NCBI GenBank assembly: GCA_014584705.1 | Contig: JACTMJ010000010.1 | Span: forward strand, 62,001 to 126,000 | Source of the DNA: Acidobacteriota bacterium | GTDB lineage: Bacteria > Acidobacteriota > Terriglobia > Bryobacterales > Bryobacteraceae | Direction of reading: 5' to 3' | DNA length: 64,000 bases | Part shown: positions 42,794 through 52,236 of the stretch, in pieces | Layout: every line of letters begins with the position of its first letter | Numbering within the stretch: position 1 is the first letter of the stretch | Notes under the pieces: generated by a model | Seen by the model: the letters and a program-made list of their open reading frames with translations, nothing else | The model's database searches: none | What the model was told of the DNA's origin: nothing | Program-made: the position numbers and the translations under genes

Positions 42794-42862
42794 TCCGGCC
42801 CGAAGCCGGCGGTGCAGCGGGAGGCATTGGTTTCGCGCGCCGCGGACAGGCGCGGGCGACAC

Positions 42863-43375
42863 TCAGGCAATCAGTTGTTTGGTTTCGATTTCCGCCAGCG
42901 TCGGCACCTTGTTCTGAATGATCGCCATGGCGCGCTCGTCCAGTTTCGCCAGCAACTGCAATTCGTTTTCCAGAAGATCGCGAAGTGTGGTTTGGCCGAG
43001 CAGATCGTCGAGATAGTTCTGAATTGTTTTCCAGAGGCACCGGATGGTGCATTCCTTGTAGTTCCGGCAAACGGCCGCCGTGCCGGTGTGGCGTTCACAA
43101 AAGCGGGTCCCGAATACGGGGCCGCCTAGTGCATTCAAGACCTGAAGGACAGTTATTTCCTCTGCGGGACGGGACAGCGTATAGCCTCCGGCTTGCCCCC
43201 GCGTACTTTTCACGAAATCCCCGCGCCGAAGAATTCGCATCAGTTTCGCAACATGGTGCGTCGTCAGCCCCTCGGCCGCGCTGATTTGGGGAATTGTCTG
43301 GCAGTCGTCCTTCTCGGCCTTCGCCACTCTCAGGAGGCACCGAAGACCATATTCTTCTTGCGCGCTGAGCTTCAT
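42863..43375 (-). CDS. Rrf2/IscR-type transcriptional regulator, probable Fe-S sensor
   Basis: 170 residues. Winged helix with the Rrf2 pattern: LSAQEEYGLRCLLRVAKAEK, IPQISAAEGLTTHHVAKLMR, LRRGDFVKSTRGQAGGYTLS. Cys93, Cys103, Cys109 and Cys113 lie in the place where IscR and NsrR bind an iron-sulfur cluster (FCERHTG ... VCRNYKECTIRCLW). The protein is 10-20 residues longer at the C-terminus than usual. Its own upstream region holds an inverted repeat at 43461-43480, a candidate autoregulatory site. Confidence 0.9.
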   Translation of the reverse strand: MKLSAQEEYGLRCLLRVAKAEKDDCQTIPQISAAEGLTTHHVAKLMRILRRGDFVKSTRGQAGGYTLSRPAEEITVLQVLNALGGPVFGTRFCERHTGTAAVCRNYKECTIRCLWKTIQNYLDDLLGQTTLRDLLENELQLLAKLDERAMAIIQNKVPTLAEIETKQLIA

Positions 43376-43863
43376 GAGCAGGCTCCTTGAAGGGAGGAAT
43401 CACTTCATCCCGGTACCAACCTATCATGATTCGCCGGGATAAGAAAGAGATTTTGGTATATTCAGATCTATCTAACTGAAATTATGCGTTTTCGGCCGCA
43501 ATTCCGTGTATCTTTTGGCCCGGTGCGGCCCCAGGACAGCGTGTCGCGCCCGCCGATTGCCCCGCTCCGAGCCGCCGGCAGGCCGCGGATTCACTGGCAA
43601 CCGCGCGCAAACCGTGGTATAGAAGAGTAATAGAGGTAATCAAGCACCCCGCGCCAGCGGGCAGTCGTTACTTCCCCAGGACAGCAAAGTGAGCAAGGGG
43701 CGGATTGCATCCCCGGCGGCGAGATACAGCATTTCTCCGAATGTCGCATGCGTGCCCGAGTGTGAAGTTTGCTGCCGTTTCCATCGTTGAGTCTGATCTG
43801 AGTTGCCCTTGACGCGATCCCTGCCGGGAAATTGCAACCTCACTTCAGGAGCTTTTCCTTTTC
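43376..43863. other. Intergenic region between Rrf2 gene and zinc-ribbon gene
   Basis: 488 bases without a gene. The part at 43440-43500 is AT-richer and carries the inverted repeat at 43461-43480. From 43500 to 43860 I see no reading frame of note, no tRNA and no repeat; promoters of the two divergent genes must be here. Confidence 0.5.
43461..43480. promoter_or_regulatory. Inverted repeat TTCAG-N10-CTGAA, candidate Rrf2 operator
   Basis: Five-base arms separated by ten bases in an AT-rich context about 85 bases upstream of the Rrf2-type gene. Spacing suits a dimeric winged-helix protein; autoregulation is usual in this family. Confidence 0.35.
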
Positions 43864-44364
43864 ATGGACGAAGACCGTAAATACCGCCAGCAAGGATATC
43901 GCGATTCCGGCTCGACTTCGGGCGCCTCCGAGCGCCGCGGCGACTCGCGTCCGCGAGGCCCCAAGCCGAAGTTGCCCTTGGACGTCACCGGCCCCCGGCT
44001 GCCGCGGCTCGTCGAGAGCGTCGCGGCCTCGCGCTGCTTCAATTGCGCCTCCACGCTGCCGGCCAGCACGGATTTCTCGGGGCTTTGCCCCAAGTGCGGT
44101 GCGGAATTGCATTGCTGCAAGCAGTGCGCCTATTTCGAACCGTCCGCCCGAATGCAATGCCGCAAACCGATCCCGGAACGGATTGCCGTGAAGGATAAGG
44201 CGAATGAGTGCGAATTCTTCTCTCCGCGAGTGACCGTGGCGCGGGATGTTCGCCCCCCCGTAGTGGGCGCGCCTTCGCTGAGCAACGGGAACTCCCATCA
44301 CGAACCCTCACCCAAGAGCGCCAGCGACGCCCGCGCCGCCTTCGATAGCCTTTTCAAGAAATAG
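43864..44364 (+). CDS. Zinc-ribbon protein, unknown function
   Basis: 166 residues. Between an Arg/Gly/Ser-rich N-terminus and a disordered C-terminus is a cysteine-rich core: CFNCASTL, LCPKCGAELHCCKQCAYFE and QCRKPIP with ECEFF further on, enough for two zinc sites. The product is probably cytoplasmic and may bind RNA or protein. Similar short zinc-ribbon proteins are common in Acidobacteriota; no role known to me. Confidence 0.75.
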   Translation: MDEDRKYRQQGYRDSGSTSGASERRGDSRPRGPKPKLPLDVTGPRLPRLVESVAASRCFNCASTLPASTDFSGLCPKCGAELHCCKQCAYFEPSARMQCRKPIPERIAVKDKANECEFFSPRVTVARDVRPPVVGAPSLSNGNSHHEPSPKSASDARAAFDSLFKK

Positions 44365-44471
44365 GCTGGATTGCCGCAACAATGGGTCCGCCGGTTTCGA
44401 GGAGATCGCGGCAAGAGGCGGAACGTTCAACCGAACACCCGCCGTGCGGGCGCGAAGCCGCGATTCTCGCC

Positions 44472-45125
44472 CTACTGTTTGCGCAGTAATTCTTGCGTGA
44501 GGATCGCCGCCCGCTCCGCGAGGCTGTTTGCCAGCGCGGGATCGCTGCGGCGCAATTGGTCCGCGCGGGCCGCGAAGCTTCGCGCCTCTTCGAGGACGCT
44601 TCGCTCGTTCGTCCCCAGACGGCCCTCGCGAATGAGCGCGAAGTTCTTCCGCGCGCGGTCCAGATTCGTGTTGATCAGCCCATCCAACTGGCGTCGTTCC
44701 GCCTCGCTCAGCATGGGCTTCAGCGCGGGAGCCGGCAAATCGTTGACCTTCGCGGGGTCGGCCTCCGCGGGCGCTTCCGCTTCCGGAGCCTTGGGGCTGG
44801 CCGTGGCCGCCGGACGCTTCACCGGGCGCGGCTTCGACTCGGTGGGAGTCTGCGCCTCGGTATCCTCGCCGGCCGGATTCCGCTCTTCCGGTTCGGCCGG
44901 GTGCAGCGGCGGCACCACGACGCGCTCGTAGTTCAATGCGGCTTCCGCGGGAGCTTCCACTGCGCCGGAGCTCCCCGCCTCCAGTGCTTCCTCCCGGCTT
45001 GGCAAGGTCGCTACTCCCGGCGTCGCCGAACCCGGCACGGCCGCCTTGGGAGGTTTCTTCACGGAGCATCCGCCCATCGCCAGGAGCGACGCCAGCGCGA
45101 GACCGGTGATCCAGATGCTTCTCAT
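44472..45125 (-). CDS. Lipoprotein of unknown function
   Basis: 217 residues. A lipoprotein signal is clear (ITGLALASLLAMGGCSVKK, Cys at 20). A Pro/Ala/Glu-rich, disordered stretch to about residue 125 leads to a helical C-terminal part (MLSEAERRQLDGLINTNLDR, SVLEEARSFAARADQLRRSD). Start overlaps the histidine kinase stop by four bases, so it is co-translated with the two-component system and may belong to its envelope signal. Confidence 0.8.
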   Translation of the reverse strand: MRSIWITGLALASLLAMGGCSVKKPPKAAVPGSATPGVATLPSREEALEAGSSGAVEAPAEAALNYERVVVPPLHPAEPEERNPAGEDTEAQTPTESKPRPVKRPAATASPKAPEAEAPAEADPAKVNDLPAPALKPMLSEAERRQLDGLINTNLDRARKNFALIREGRLGTNERSVLEEARSFAARADQLRRSDPALANSLAERAAILTQELLRKQ

Positions 45126-47098
45126 AGCAGATTCCCTTGGCGTTCCGGGCCGATCTTCTCCGGAGTCGTCTCCAATACGGCGGACGATGCGACGCCGGAT
45201 GTGCCTTCGCCCGGCATCCCCGAGGCGCGTGAACTCACCAGCGGCAGCCGGATCCAGAACGTGCTTCCGCTGCCCGCTTCGCTTTCAAACCAAATCTCCC
45301 CTCCGTGCATCTGGACGATCTGGAACGTCATCGCGAGACCGATTCCCGTGCCCTTTCCCTTCGCTTTGGTCGTGAAATAGAGCTGAAAGACCTGGTTGCG
45401 AATCTCCGCCGGAATTCCGCACCCGTCGTCGGATACTCTCAGCATACAATCATCGCGATTGCGGATCAGTTCCAATTGGAGGCGGCCCCCTTCGCTCATT
45501 GCATCGATGGCGTTCGAGGTAAGATTCAGCAATGCCTGCTTCAGCAAATCGCGGTCTCCCCGGACAAAAACGGGCTCCGGCGGGTGGATGACGTCAATCT
45601 GCATCCCGCGAGATCGCGCCTGCGGTTCGAACAGGCGGCTCGATTCGAGTGCCAACTCGGAGAGGTTCAGGTTTCGCGGCTTCAGTTCCACGGGTCGCGT
45701 GAAATCGAGGAATGTGTTCACTACACGGTTTAGCCGTGTGATCTCCGATGCAATGATCTCGATTTCCTTGTTCGCCGCTGGGGCGTCCGGTCCAAACAAA
45801 GTCTTCAAGATCTCCAGATGCAGATTCATCGCGTTGAGCGGGTTCTTGATCTCATGCGCTACGCCGCCCGTGAGCCGGCTGATCGCCGCGAGGCGGGACG
45901 AAACGTCAAGTTGCGATTGGACGGCGGCCTGAGATTCGGCATCCCTCAGGGTCACCAGCGTACCCACCCGTTCCCACCCCGCGAACTGGTCCATCGGTTC
46001 CACGGTGGCGTAAACCCGGACCGGATCGAGCCCGGGCCGCTCGATCAGCACCAGTTGATCCTTCGTGGGCGCTTTCAGCGAGATTGCGCGCAGAATTAAC
46101 GCGCCCAGCTTGGTTGAGGTCGGAAAGATCTCATCGTATTTTTTCCCGATCAGATCGAACCTCCGCAGGTTGAGGAGCGGTTCGACGTTCTCCCCGGCGG
46201 AGATCAGCGAATCGTTGGCGTCAAAGAGCAGAACGGCTTTCTCCATGCGCGCCAGAAGTTGCCGCACGCTCTCCTGCATGCTAAGCGCATCCTGCCGGGC
46301 GCCGCGAATCTGCTGCCCCAGCAGTTGCAGTTTTGAGGCAACGGCATCGTATTCCTTGTCGCCGCTCCCGGAAGGCGTGGGGGCCGCGGCCGGCGCATCG
46401 CCGCCCGCGATGCGGTCGATGGCCTGGCTCACTTTGGCGAGTTGCCGCGTAGCCAGATTGGAGACGAAGATCGCAAGCACCACCGCCAGCGCGAACGACA
46501 CGAGCGAGAGCGGCAGAAGGTAGCGCAATTGCTCCATCACCGCATCGCGCAGCAATAGCGATGAGAGCACCACCCGGATCCGGAAGATTTCGCTGTCTCC
46601 GCTCGCCAGGCTGCGCTCAATCGCAATCTCCTCCGTCTCATTGAAAATCGTGGCCATCCGCGAGAGAGAGTTTCGCGCCTGAAACTGGTCCAGTAGCAGC
46701 ACCGGTTGCGCCATCCGGCCCACCATCTGGGTGTCGAGGATGTTCGATGTCACGATGACGCGGCCCGTGTCGTCCAGCAGGACGATGCGGCTGAGCACGC
46801 GCGTCCCCGCGAACAAGGATTCGAGCATGGACTGGATCTGCGGATCGTGGCGTGCTGCCTGATACCAGAAAGCCTTCTGTTCGGCGATGGTCTGGGGGCG
46901 CTTCTCGGCCGTCTGGGCGATCTCGTTGAGGCGTTCCTGCAGGAAGACCTGCACCTGGTCCGCCACCGCGGCCGCTCTCTCCGCCGAGTTCTGCTGGCGC
47001 ACCTCCATAATGCTGTAGACGTGCATCATCGAGTAGAGCAGCACCAGCCCCAGATTCAGCAGGATGATCGAGAGTTGCAGTCTGGCTTTCAGCGACAT
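45122..47098 (-). CDS. Membrane sensor histidine kinase
   Basis: 658 residues. Two membrane helices (about 8-28 and 193-215, LLPLSLVSFALAVVLAIFVS) enclose a periplasmic sensor part; then a HAMP-like linker, a coiled coil, a PAS-like domain (EKAVLLFDANDSLISAGENV), a HisKA domain with GGVAHEIKNPLNAMNLHLEI (phosphorylated His) and HATPase motifs NLTSNAIDAMSEGG, DDGCGIP and GKGTGIGLAM. This is NtrB-like in its catalytic part. It is 70 bases downstream of a sigma-54-dependent regulator with which it forms a pair. Confidence 0.93.
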   Translation of the reverse strand: MSLKARLQLSIILLNLGLVLLYSMMHVYSIMEVRQQNSAERAAAVADQVQVFLQERLNEIAQTAEKRPQTIAEQKAFWYQAARHDPQIQSMLESLFAGTRVLSRIVLLDDTGRVIVTSNILDTQMVGRMAQPVLLLDQFQARNSLSRMATIFNETEEIAIERSLASGDSEIFRIRVVLSSLLLRDAVMEQLRYLLPLSLVSFALAVVLAIFVSNLATRQLAKVSQAIDRIAGGDAPAAAPTPSGSGDKEYDAVASKLQLLGQQIRGARQDALSMQESVRQLLARMEKAVLLFDANDSLISAGENVEPLLNLRRFDLIGKKYDEIFPTSTKLGALILRAISLKAPTKDQLVLIERPGLDPVRVYATVEPMDQFAGWERVGTLVTLRDAESQAAVQSQLDVSSRLAAISRLTGGVAHEIKNPLNAMNLHLEILKTLFGPDAPAANKEIEIIASEITRLNRVVNTFLDFTRPVELKPRNLNLSELALESSRLFEPQARSRGMQIDVIHPPEPVFVRGDRDLLKQALLNLTSNAIDAMSEGGRLQLELIRNRDDCMLRVSDDGCGIPAEIRNQVFQLYFTTKAKGKGTGIGLAMTFQIVQMHGGEIWFESEAGSGSTFWIRLPLVSSRASGMPGEGTSGVASSAVLETTPEKIGPERQGNLL

Positions 47099-47168
47099 CG
47101 ATGCTCCCAGTGCTTCCCGTCTCCGCTTCCGTCCCCGGCCGTGCTTCTCCGCCGGCCCGGCCTCACGG

Positions 47169-48617
47169 TCATTCCTCGGAGGAAGATCCGTATTCCTTCA
47201 GCTTATTGTGCAGGGTCTTCAGGCTGATCCCCAGCATCTCCGCCGCTCTCGTCTTGTTGTTCTTTGTGTGTTCGAGCGTCTTGAAAATCATGGCCCGTTC
47301 GGCCTCGGCGACGGTACTGCCCACTGTGATGGTGACGCTCATCGGGTCGTCCTCTCGCGTGACGGAGGCGCGCCTGGATTGTGGATGTACCGTGGAGGGC
47401 AGGTGCATCAGCCGGATGCTGCCTTCTCCGGCCAGAATCACCGCCCGCTCCAGGACGTTGCGGAGTTCCCGCACGTTCCCCGGCCAGTCGTAGGCAAGAA
47501 ACGCTTCGGCCACCTCCGTTTCGACGCCGGCGACCTTGCACGCATGCTTGGCGTTCAACACCCGCAACAGGCCTTCCGTGAGCAACGGCAGATCGCTCTT
47601 GCGCGCGCGCAGGGCCGGCAGATGCAGGTGGAAGACGTTCAGCCGGTAGAAGAGGTCTTCCCGCAGCTTGCCGTCTTCGATCGCGGCTTCCGGCAACCGG
47701 TTGGTGGAGGCCAGCACGCGCACATTCACGTCCATTTCGTGTTTCCCGCCCAGCCGCCGTACCTTGGAATCCTCCAGCACGCGCAGGAGCTTCGCCTGGG
47801 TGTTGATGGGCATTTCGCCCAACTCGTCCAGCAGAATCGTGCCCTGTTCGGCCAGTTCAAAGCAGCCCGCCCGCCGCTCCACGGCGCCGGTGAAGGCACC
47901 TTTCTCATGCCCAAAGAGTTCGCTCTCTATCAGAGTTTCCGGCAGTGCCGCGCAATTGATCGCGACGAAAGGCCCCTCCCGCCGGGAACTGTACTGGTGG
48001 ATCGCGCGCGCCGCCAGTTCCTTTCCGGTGCCCGATTCTCCCGTAATCAGCACCGAGGCGCGGCTCGGCGCAACCTGCTGGATGAGGGAGAAGACTTGCT
48101 GCATGGAGGGAGATTGGCCCACCAGGTCTCCCAATACCCCCTGGTAACTCAGCGCGCGGCGCAGCCGCTCCCGCTCTCCGGCCAGATTGCTCTGCGCCGC
48201 GGCCCGTTCCAGCAGCACCTTCAATACGGACGGCTGGATGGGCTTCTCGAGAAACCAGAACGCGCCTAAATCGTGAATCGTCTTCACGGCCGTTTCAATG
48301 TTGCCGAAGGCCGTGGTCACGATCGCGGGGATCTGCATGCCCTGCTCTCGCATGCCTTGCAGCAGCGCCATCCCGTCCATGCGAGGCATCATTAAGTCCG
48401 TGATCAGCACGTCCGCCGGAAAGCGCCCCAGCTTGTCGAGCGCCTCCCGCCCGTCGCACGCGGTCTCCGCGCGATAGCCCCACGCCGATACCATCGCTTC
48501 CAATCCGCTGCGCTGATTGTCTTCATCGTCGGCGATCAGGACGTTGGCGATTGGCGACTTCCCTGTGCTGCTCATCTCCGTAATTCTATCGGAAACGGCT
48601 GGCCGCCCCTTGCTCAT
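47169..48617 (-). CDS. Sigma-54-dependent response regulator (NtrC family)
   Basis: 482 residues from ATG 48617, or about 468 from ATG 48575. Receiver domain with NVLIADDEDNQ and phospho-acceptor Asp in VLITDLMMPRMDG; AAA+ domain with Walker A GESGTGKE, the sigma-54 contact loop GAFTGAVERR and Walker B GTILLDELGEMP; a Fis-type helix-turn-helix at the end (NNKTRAAEMLGISLKTLHNK). It activates sigma-54 promoters upon phosphorylation by the adjacent kinase. All key residues are present. Confidence 0.94.
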   Translation of the reverse strand: MSKGRPAVSDRITEMSSTGKSPIANVLIADDEDNQRSGLEAMVSAWGYRAETACDGREALDKLGRFPADVLITDLMMPRMDGMALLQGMREQGMQIPAIVTTAFGNIETAVKTIHDLGAFWFLEKPIQPSVLKVLLERAAAQSNLAGERERLRRALSYQGVLGDLVGQSPSMQQVFSLIQQVAPSRASVLITGESGTGKELAARAIHQYSSRREGPFVAINCAALPETLIESELFGHEKGAFTGAVERRAGCFELAEQGTILLDELGEMPINTQAKLLRVLEDSKVRRLGGKHEMDVNVRVLASTNRLPEAAIEDGKLREDLFYRLNVFHLHLPALRARKSDLPLLTEGLLRVLNAKHACKVAGVETEVAEAFLAYDWPGNVRELRNVLERAVILAGEGSIRLMHLPSTVHPQSRRASVTREDDPMSVTITVGSTVAEAERAMIFKTLEHTKNNKTRAAEMLGISLKTLHNKLKEYGSSSEE

Positions 48618-48862
48618 CTATCGTTTAGCCGGGAGAATTCCAGGTGCGCGCGAAAGATGTAACAAATGCGCCGGGCGCGGGGCTGCACGGTGAATTTTAC
48701 TCGCCCGGTCGATGGGAATCTATCCAACTGTTTGATTCCAAAAGTGTGCTCCTTTGGCGACTCACTTGCATCCAACATTAAGGACATCGATGGGGAGAAT
48801 GTTGCCCGTTGCGCCTTGGCGAATCGCGGCCAGTGCCAAATTTGGAAGGATGAGAGAACCCT

Positions 48863-49726
48863 ATGAAGAACTTGCATCGCCCTCTTTTGATTTCAGGCTT
48901 CTTGTTGCTTGCTCTGTTTGCCGTTTCCTGCACGAAGACGGAGAGTTCCGCGCCGGTGGCGGAGGCGCCAGCCGCGGACGCGGCTCCACCCGCCACGGAG
49001 GCTCCCGCTACGGCGCCCCCCGCGGGTTCCTCCGTTGCCCCCGCCTCGAAGCCCGGGGCGGCCACGAGCGCTTCCGCGCCAGCCCGTACGAACACGGCGC
49101 AAAACCAGCGCCCCGCGCAGGGAAATTCGAACTCAGCGACCAGCGGATGGGGGGATAGCCCGTCCTCCGCTTCTCACGTCTCCACCGCGCCCGCCGCGCC
49201 CGTCCTGAAAACCTATACGCTTCCCAGTGGCAGCAGCGTCGCGGTCCAGACGACATCCACCCTTTCGACGAAGACCGTCGAGGCGGGGGCGACCTTTGCC
49301 GGTTCTCTCGCGGAACCCCTTACCGTGGATGGCAAGGTGATCGCGGAGCGCGGCGCGAACGTAGTGGGCCGTGTCACGGAGGCGGACGATGGCGGCCGCG
49401 TGAGAGGGAAGGCCTATCTGGCAGTGGCGCTCACTTCCATCCAACTCGTGAACGGGGAGAGCGCTTCCGTCCAGACCTCGCCATTCGGCCAGGAAGCGAA
49501 ATCCACGAAGAAGAAGGATGCCGCGAAGGTCGGGATCGCTAGCGGAATCGGCGCCGCCATCGGTGCCATCGCCGGGGGAGGGAAGGGTGCTGCCATCGGA
49601 GCGGGCGTCGGCGCCGGCGCCGGAACCGGCGCGGTGCTGGCCACCAAGGGGGATGCCGCCGTCATTCCCGCGGAGAGCGTGATCCGTTTCCGCACGCAGT
49701 CTCCGATCTCCGTGAAGTTGAAGTAG
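48863..49726 (+). CDS. Lipoprotein with glycine zipper
   Basis: 287 residues. Lipoprotein signal with LLALFAVSCTKT; an Ala/Pro/Thr/Ser-rich linker to about residue 115; then a beta-rich domain (KTYTLPSGSSVAVQTTSTLS, GKAYLAVALTSIQLVNGESA) and, near 225-265, a Gly/Ala-rich zipper (GIASGIGAAIGAIAGGGKGA) that probably inserts in the outer membrane. Ends with VIRFRTQSPISVKLK. Function unknown; the surface location is inferred. Confidence 0.82.
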   Translation: MKNLHRPLLISGFLLLALFAVSCTKTESSAPVAEAPAADAAPPATEAPATAPPAGSSVAPASKPGAATSASAPARTNTAQNQRPAQGNSNSATSGWGDSPSSASHVSTAPAAPVLKTYTLPSGSSVAVQTTSTLSTKTVEAGATFAGSLAEPLTVDGKVIAERGANVVGRVTEADDGGRVRGKAYLAVALTSIQLVNGESASVQTSPFGQEAKSTKKKDAAKVGIASGIGAAIGAIAGGGKGAAIGAGVGAGAGTGAVLATKGDAAVIPAESVIRFRTQSPISVKLK

Positions 49727-49758
49727 TCCCGTTACTCCGGGTATTTGTCCGCAAGCCA

Positions 49759-49787
49759 AGAGCGCGGCCCCCGCACGGCCGCGCTCT
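49759..49787 (+). terminator. Strong hairpin after the glycine-zipper lipoprotein gene
   Basis: An 11-base perfect stem (AGAGCGCGGCC / GGCCGCGCTCT) with a seven-base loop, 33 bases after the stop codon. No run of T follows, so it is terminator-like rather than a classical intrinsic terminator. Confidence 0.6.
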
Positions 49788-49935
49788 TCGCGCGTCCGCC
49801 CGCTCCGCGGTCTGCTTCCGGGCCGCGCCTTCGATACACTGGAAAGTTGCGGCACGCGCAGAGGACCGCCAGGCTGTCTTGCTCCGTTTTGCCGGCGCGT
49901 CCGGCCCGTAGCCCGGGCCTTGTCAGGAGTACAAC

Positions 49936-51018
49936 ATGAAATACGGTCTTAATATCCGCCCGGATGGCGCGCTCGATTTTCTCTCGCTCGGCGCGCTCGT
50001 CCACCGTCTCGACCCCGGCATCATCCCCTTCCGTAAGGCCACCGAGTGCCAGATTCATGTGAGTGGGGGCGAGTTCAACGTCGCGGCGAATCTCTCCGAT
50101 TGTTTTGGCCTTGCCACCGGCGTCGCCACGGCGATGGTGGATTACCCCATCGGCCAGCTCATCGCGGAGCGAGTCCGCGCCATGGGCGTGAAGCCCTTCT
50201 ACAAGCACTTCAAGCACGATGGCGTGCATGGCCCAAACATGGCCACGGTCTATAGCGATCGCGGCCACGGCGTTCGCGGGCCGGTTGTCTTCTACAACCG
50301 CTCGAATGAAGCGGCGCAGCGCCTGAAGCCGGGCGATTTTGATTGGGCGTCCATCTTCGGCCAGGGGGTTCGCTGGTTCCATAGCGGCGGTATTTTCGCG
50401 GCGCTATCGGAAACCACCGCCGACGTGATCGTCGAAGCCATGAAGGCCGCCAAGGAGGCGGGCGCAACCACTTCGTTTGACCTCAATTACCGCGAGAAGC
50501 TCTGGAATATCGTGGGCGGGCACGAGCGCGGCGTGGCGCAGATCAAGCGCATCGTCGATTATGTAGATGTGCTGGTCGGCAATGAAGAAGATCTCCAGCT
50601 CGGCCTCGGCATCCCGGGGCCGGAAGTGGCCGCGAAATCGAAGCTCGACCCCAGCGCGTTCTTCGGCATGATCGGTAACGTGAAAGCCAAGTTCCCGAAC
50701 ATCAAGGTTGTCGCCACCACCCTCCGCGAAGTCCATTCCACGAACCGGCATAGCTGGGGCGCGGTTGCCTGGGTAGACGGCAGTACGTACATCTCGCCCA
50801 CGGCGGAGCTGGACGTCTATTGCCGCATCGGCGGGGGAGACGGCTTCGCTTCCGGTTTCATCTATGGTCTGTTAACCGGCGAGGAACCGGAGCAGGCGCT
50901 CAAGCTCGGTTGGGCGCACGGCGCGCTGCTCACCACGTTCCCTGGGGACACCACCATGGCCACCGTGGACCAGGTGCGCGCCTTCGCCAAAGGCGGGTCC
51001 GCCCGCGTGCAGCGCTAA
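49936..51018 (+). CDS. PfkB-family carbohydrate kinase, probable KDG kinase
   Basis: 360 residues, with AGGAG six bases before the ATG. Sugar-binding part HVSGGEFNVAANLSDCFGLA, a middle WFHSGGIFAALSETTADVIV, and the ATP/catalytic motif RIGGGDGFASGFIYGLLTGE, where the Asp is the base. The similarity is to 2-keto-3-deoxygluconate kinases, which would phosphorylate KDG in pectin or uronate breakdown. The substrate is inferred. It is longer than most PfkB kinases by about 40 residues. Confidence 0.88.
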   Translation: MKYGLNIRPDGALDFLSLGALVHRLDPGIIPFRKATECQIHVSGGEFNVAANLSDCFGLATGVATAMVDYPIGQLIAERVRAMGVKPFYKHFKHDGVHGPNMATVYSDRGHGVRGPVVFYNRSNEAAQRLKPGDFDWASIFGQGVRWFHSGGIFAALSETTADVIVEAMKAAKEAGATTSFDLNYREKLWNIVGGHERGVAQIKRIVDYVDVLVGNEEDLQLGLGIPGPEVAAKSKLDPSAFFGMIGNVKAKFPNIKVVATTLREVHSTNRHSWGAVAWVDGSTYISPTAELDVYCRIGGGDGFASGFIYGLLTGEEPEQALKLGWAHGALLTTFPGDTTMATVDQVRAFAKGGSARVQR

Positions 51019-51027
51019 TCGTATCCG

Positions 51028-51062
51028 GCGGCCCGCTCCCCCCTTGGGAAGGGGCGGGCCGC
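51028..51062. terminator. Bidirectional terminator hairpin between convergent genes
   Basis: GCGGCCCGC (51028-51036) pairs with GCGGGCCGC (51054-51062), and the inner CCCC/GGGG extends the stem. It lies between the ends of the sugar kinase gene and the M50 protease gene, which converge. Confidence 0.65.
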
Positions 51063-51064
51063 GC

Positions 51065-51703
51065 CTATCCGCGCCCCAGAAACAGCCCCACCAGCCAGAA
51101 CGCACCGTGGTAGCTGGCCGAGGACATCCAATTCCCCAGCGGCGTGAACGCCATCGCCAGAATCAGTATCATCAGCCCCATCCGGGCCAGTTCCTGAAAC
51201 ACCGCCGCCGGGACGTTCATCGCCAGCAGAATCTTTGACCCGTCGAGCGGCGGCACCGGCATCAGATTGAAAATCGCCAGGAACAGCGTCAGATAGGTCG
51301 CCCGGCCGCAGAACGAAGCCACTTCCTGATTCACTCCAAGCAGAGCGGCCGTTCCGGCGGCAAACGGGATCGCCAGCAGCACGTTCATGGCCGGCCCCGC
51401 CAGTGCTACTTTCAGCATTCCGTTCCTGCCGCCGCGCAGTTTGGAGGGGTTTGTCATCACCGGGCGTCCCCATCCGATCAGCCCTCCGCCCATGAGCGCG
51501 AATACCGCCGGCAGAATCACCGTCCCCAGCCAGTCAATATGCTGAAGCGGGTTGAGCGTCACGCGCCCTTGGATCACCGGAGTATCGTCCCCCAACTGCT
51601 TGGCCACCCAGGCGTGGGCGAACTCGTGGGGAGCCACCAGAATCACGAAAAGCAGCACGGTTAGCGTGGCGTTGATAAGGGTGTTGGCGTCCAATGCGGG
51701 CAT
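51065..51703 (-). CDS. Site-2 protease family (M50) metalloprotease
   Basis: 212 residues from ATG 51703. Membrane-embedded zinc site HEFAH in ILVAPHEFAHAWVAKQLG, and the second motif NLMPVPPLDGSKIL with the Asp ligand. Several membrane helices flank both, the usual plan of short bacterial rhomboid-unlike S2P proteins without PDZ domain. Substrates cannot be told. The frame is open upstream to 51910, but without a start site of quality and with low-complexity sequence. Confidence 0.9.
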   Translation of the reverse strand: MPALDANTLINATLTVLLFVILVAPHEFAHAWVAKQLGDDTPVIQGRVTLNPLQHIDWLGTVILPAVFALMGGGLIGWGRPVMTNPSKLRGGRNGMLKVALAGPAMNVLLAIPFAAGTAALLGVNQEVASFCGRATYLTLFLAIFNLMPVPPLDGSKILLAMNVPAAVFQELARMGLMILILAMAFTPLGNWMSSASYHGAFWLVGLFLGRG

Positions 51704-52024
51704 AAGAGAGCTCTTACCAGCTAAGCACACCTGCGCTCTCTTTCGTCCTAACGGCTCGCCTCGCGGGAATCGGAAGCCCGTGCGGAACAATCCCGCCCGT
51801 GCGGAATCTAATGGAATGAAGCCACTTGTTGCGAGGCCGCTTCCCGTTTTCCGGTATTCCCCCTTCCGGGAAACGGCGAAACGGCCTCCGGACAGAGTGC
51901 CATGTTCCATGCCCTATCGCGAGCGCGGACGGTGTGCCTCAACGCCATCAGCGCCTCTTTGCGCGTAATGCTCCCGTTCGCGGCAATCGAACCGCCTGAG
52001 GATGTGGTAAATTGAGAGAGTTGC
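51704..52024. other. Intergenic region upstream of tRNA-His
   Basis: 321 bases between the M50 protease start and tRNA-His. I find no convincing gene; open frames here are of low complexity and antisense to each other. Promoters for the protease and the tRNA should lie here. Confidence 0.5.
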
Positions 52025-52101
52025 GGTGGATGTAGCTCAGTTGGTAGAGCTCCAGATTGTGGTTCTGGCTGTCGCGGGTTCGAGCCCCGTCATCCACCCC
52101 A
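52025..52101 (+). tRNA. tRNA-His(GTG)
   Basis: Acceptor GTGGATG/CATCCAC, the extra G-1 at 52025 opposite C73, typical of tRNA-His, anticodon stem CCAGA/TCTGG with loop TTGTGGT (anticodon GTG), T-arm GGGTTCGAGCCC, and an encoded CCA at 52099-52101. Confidence 0.94.
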
Positions 52102-52236
52102 TCCCTCCTTATCCCAGTGTCGGGCGGATACCCTGATCGATTCCCTTGGCATCGCCTCCTTGAGTTAATTTCACGAACAACGCTCATTCCTGCACGGTTC
52201 ACCTCATGATTCGTTACCCTGTATGAGGGGCGGACG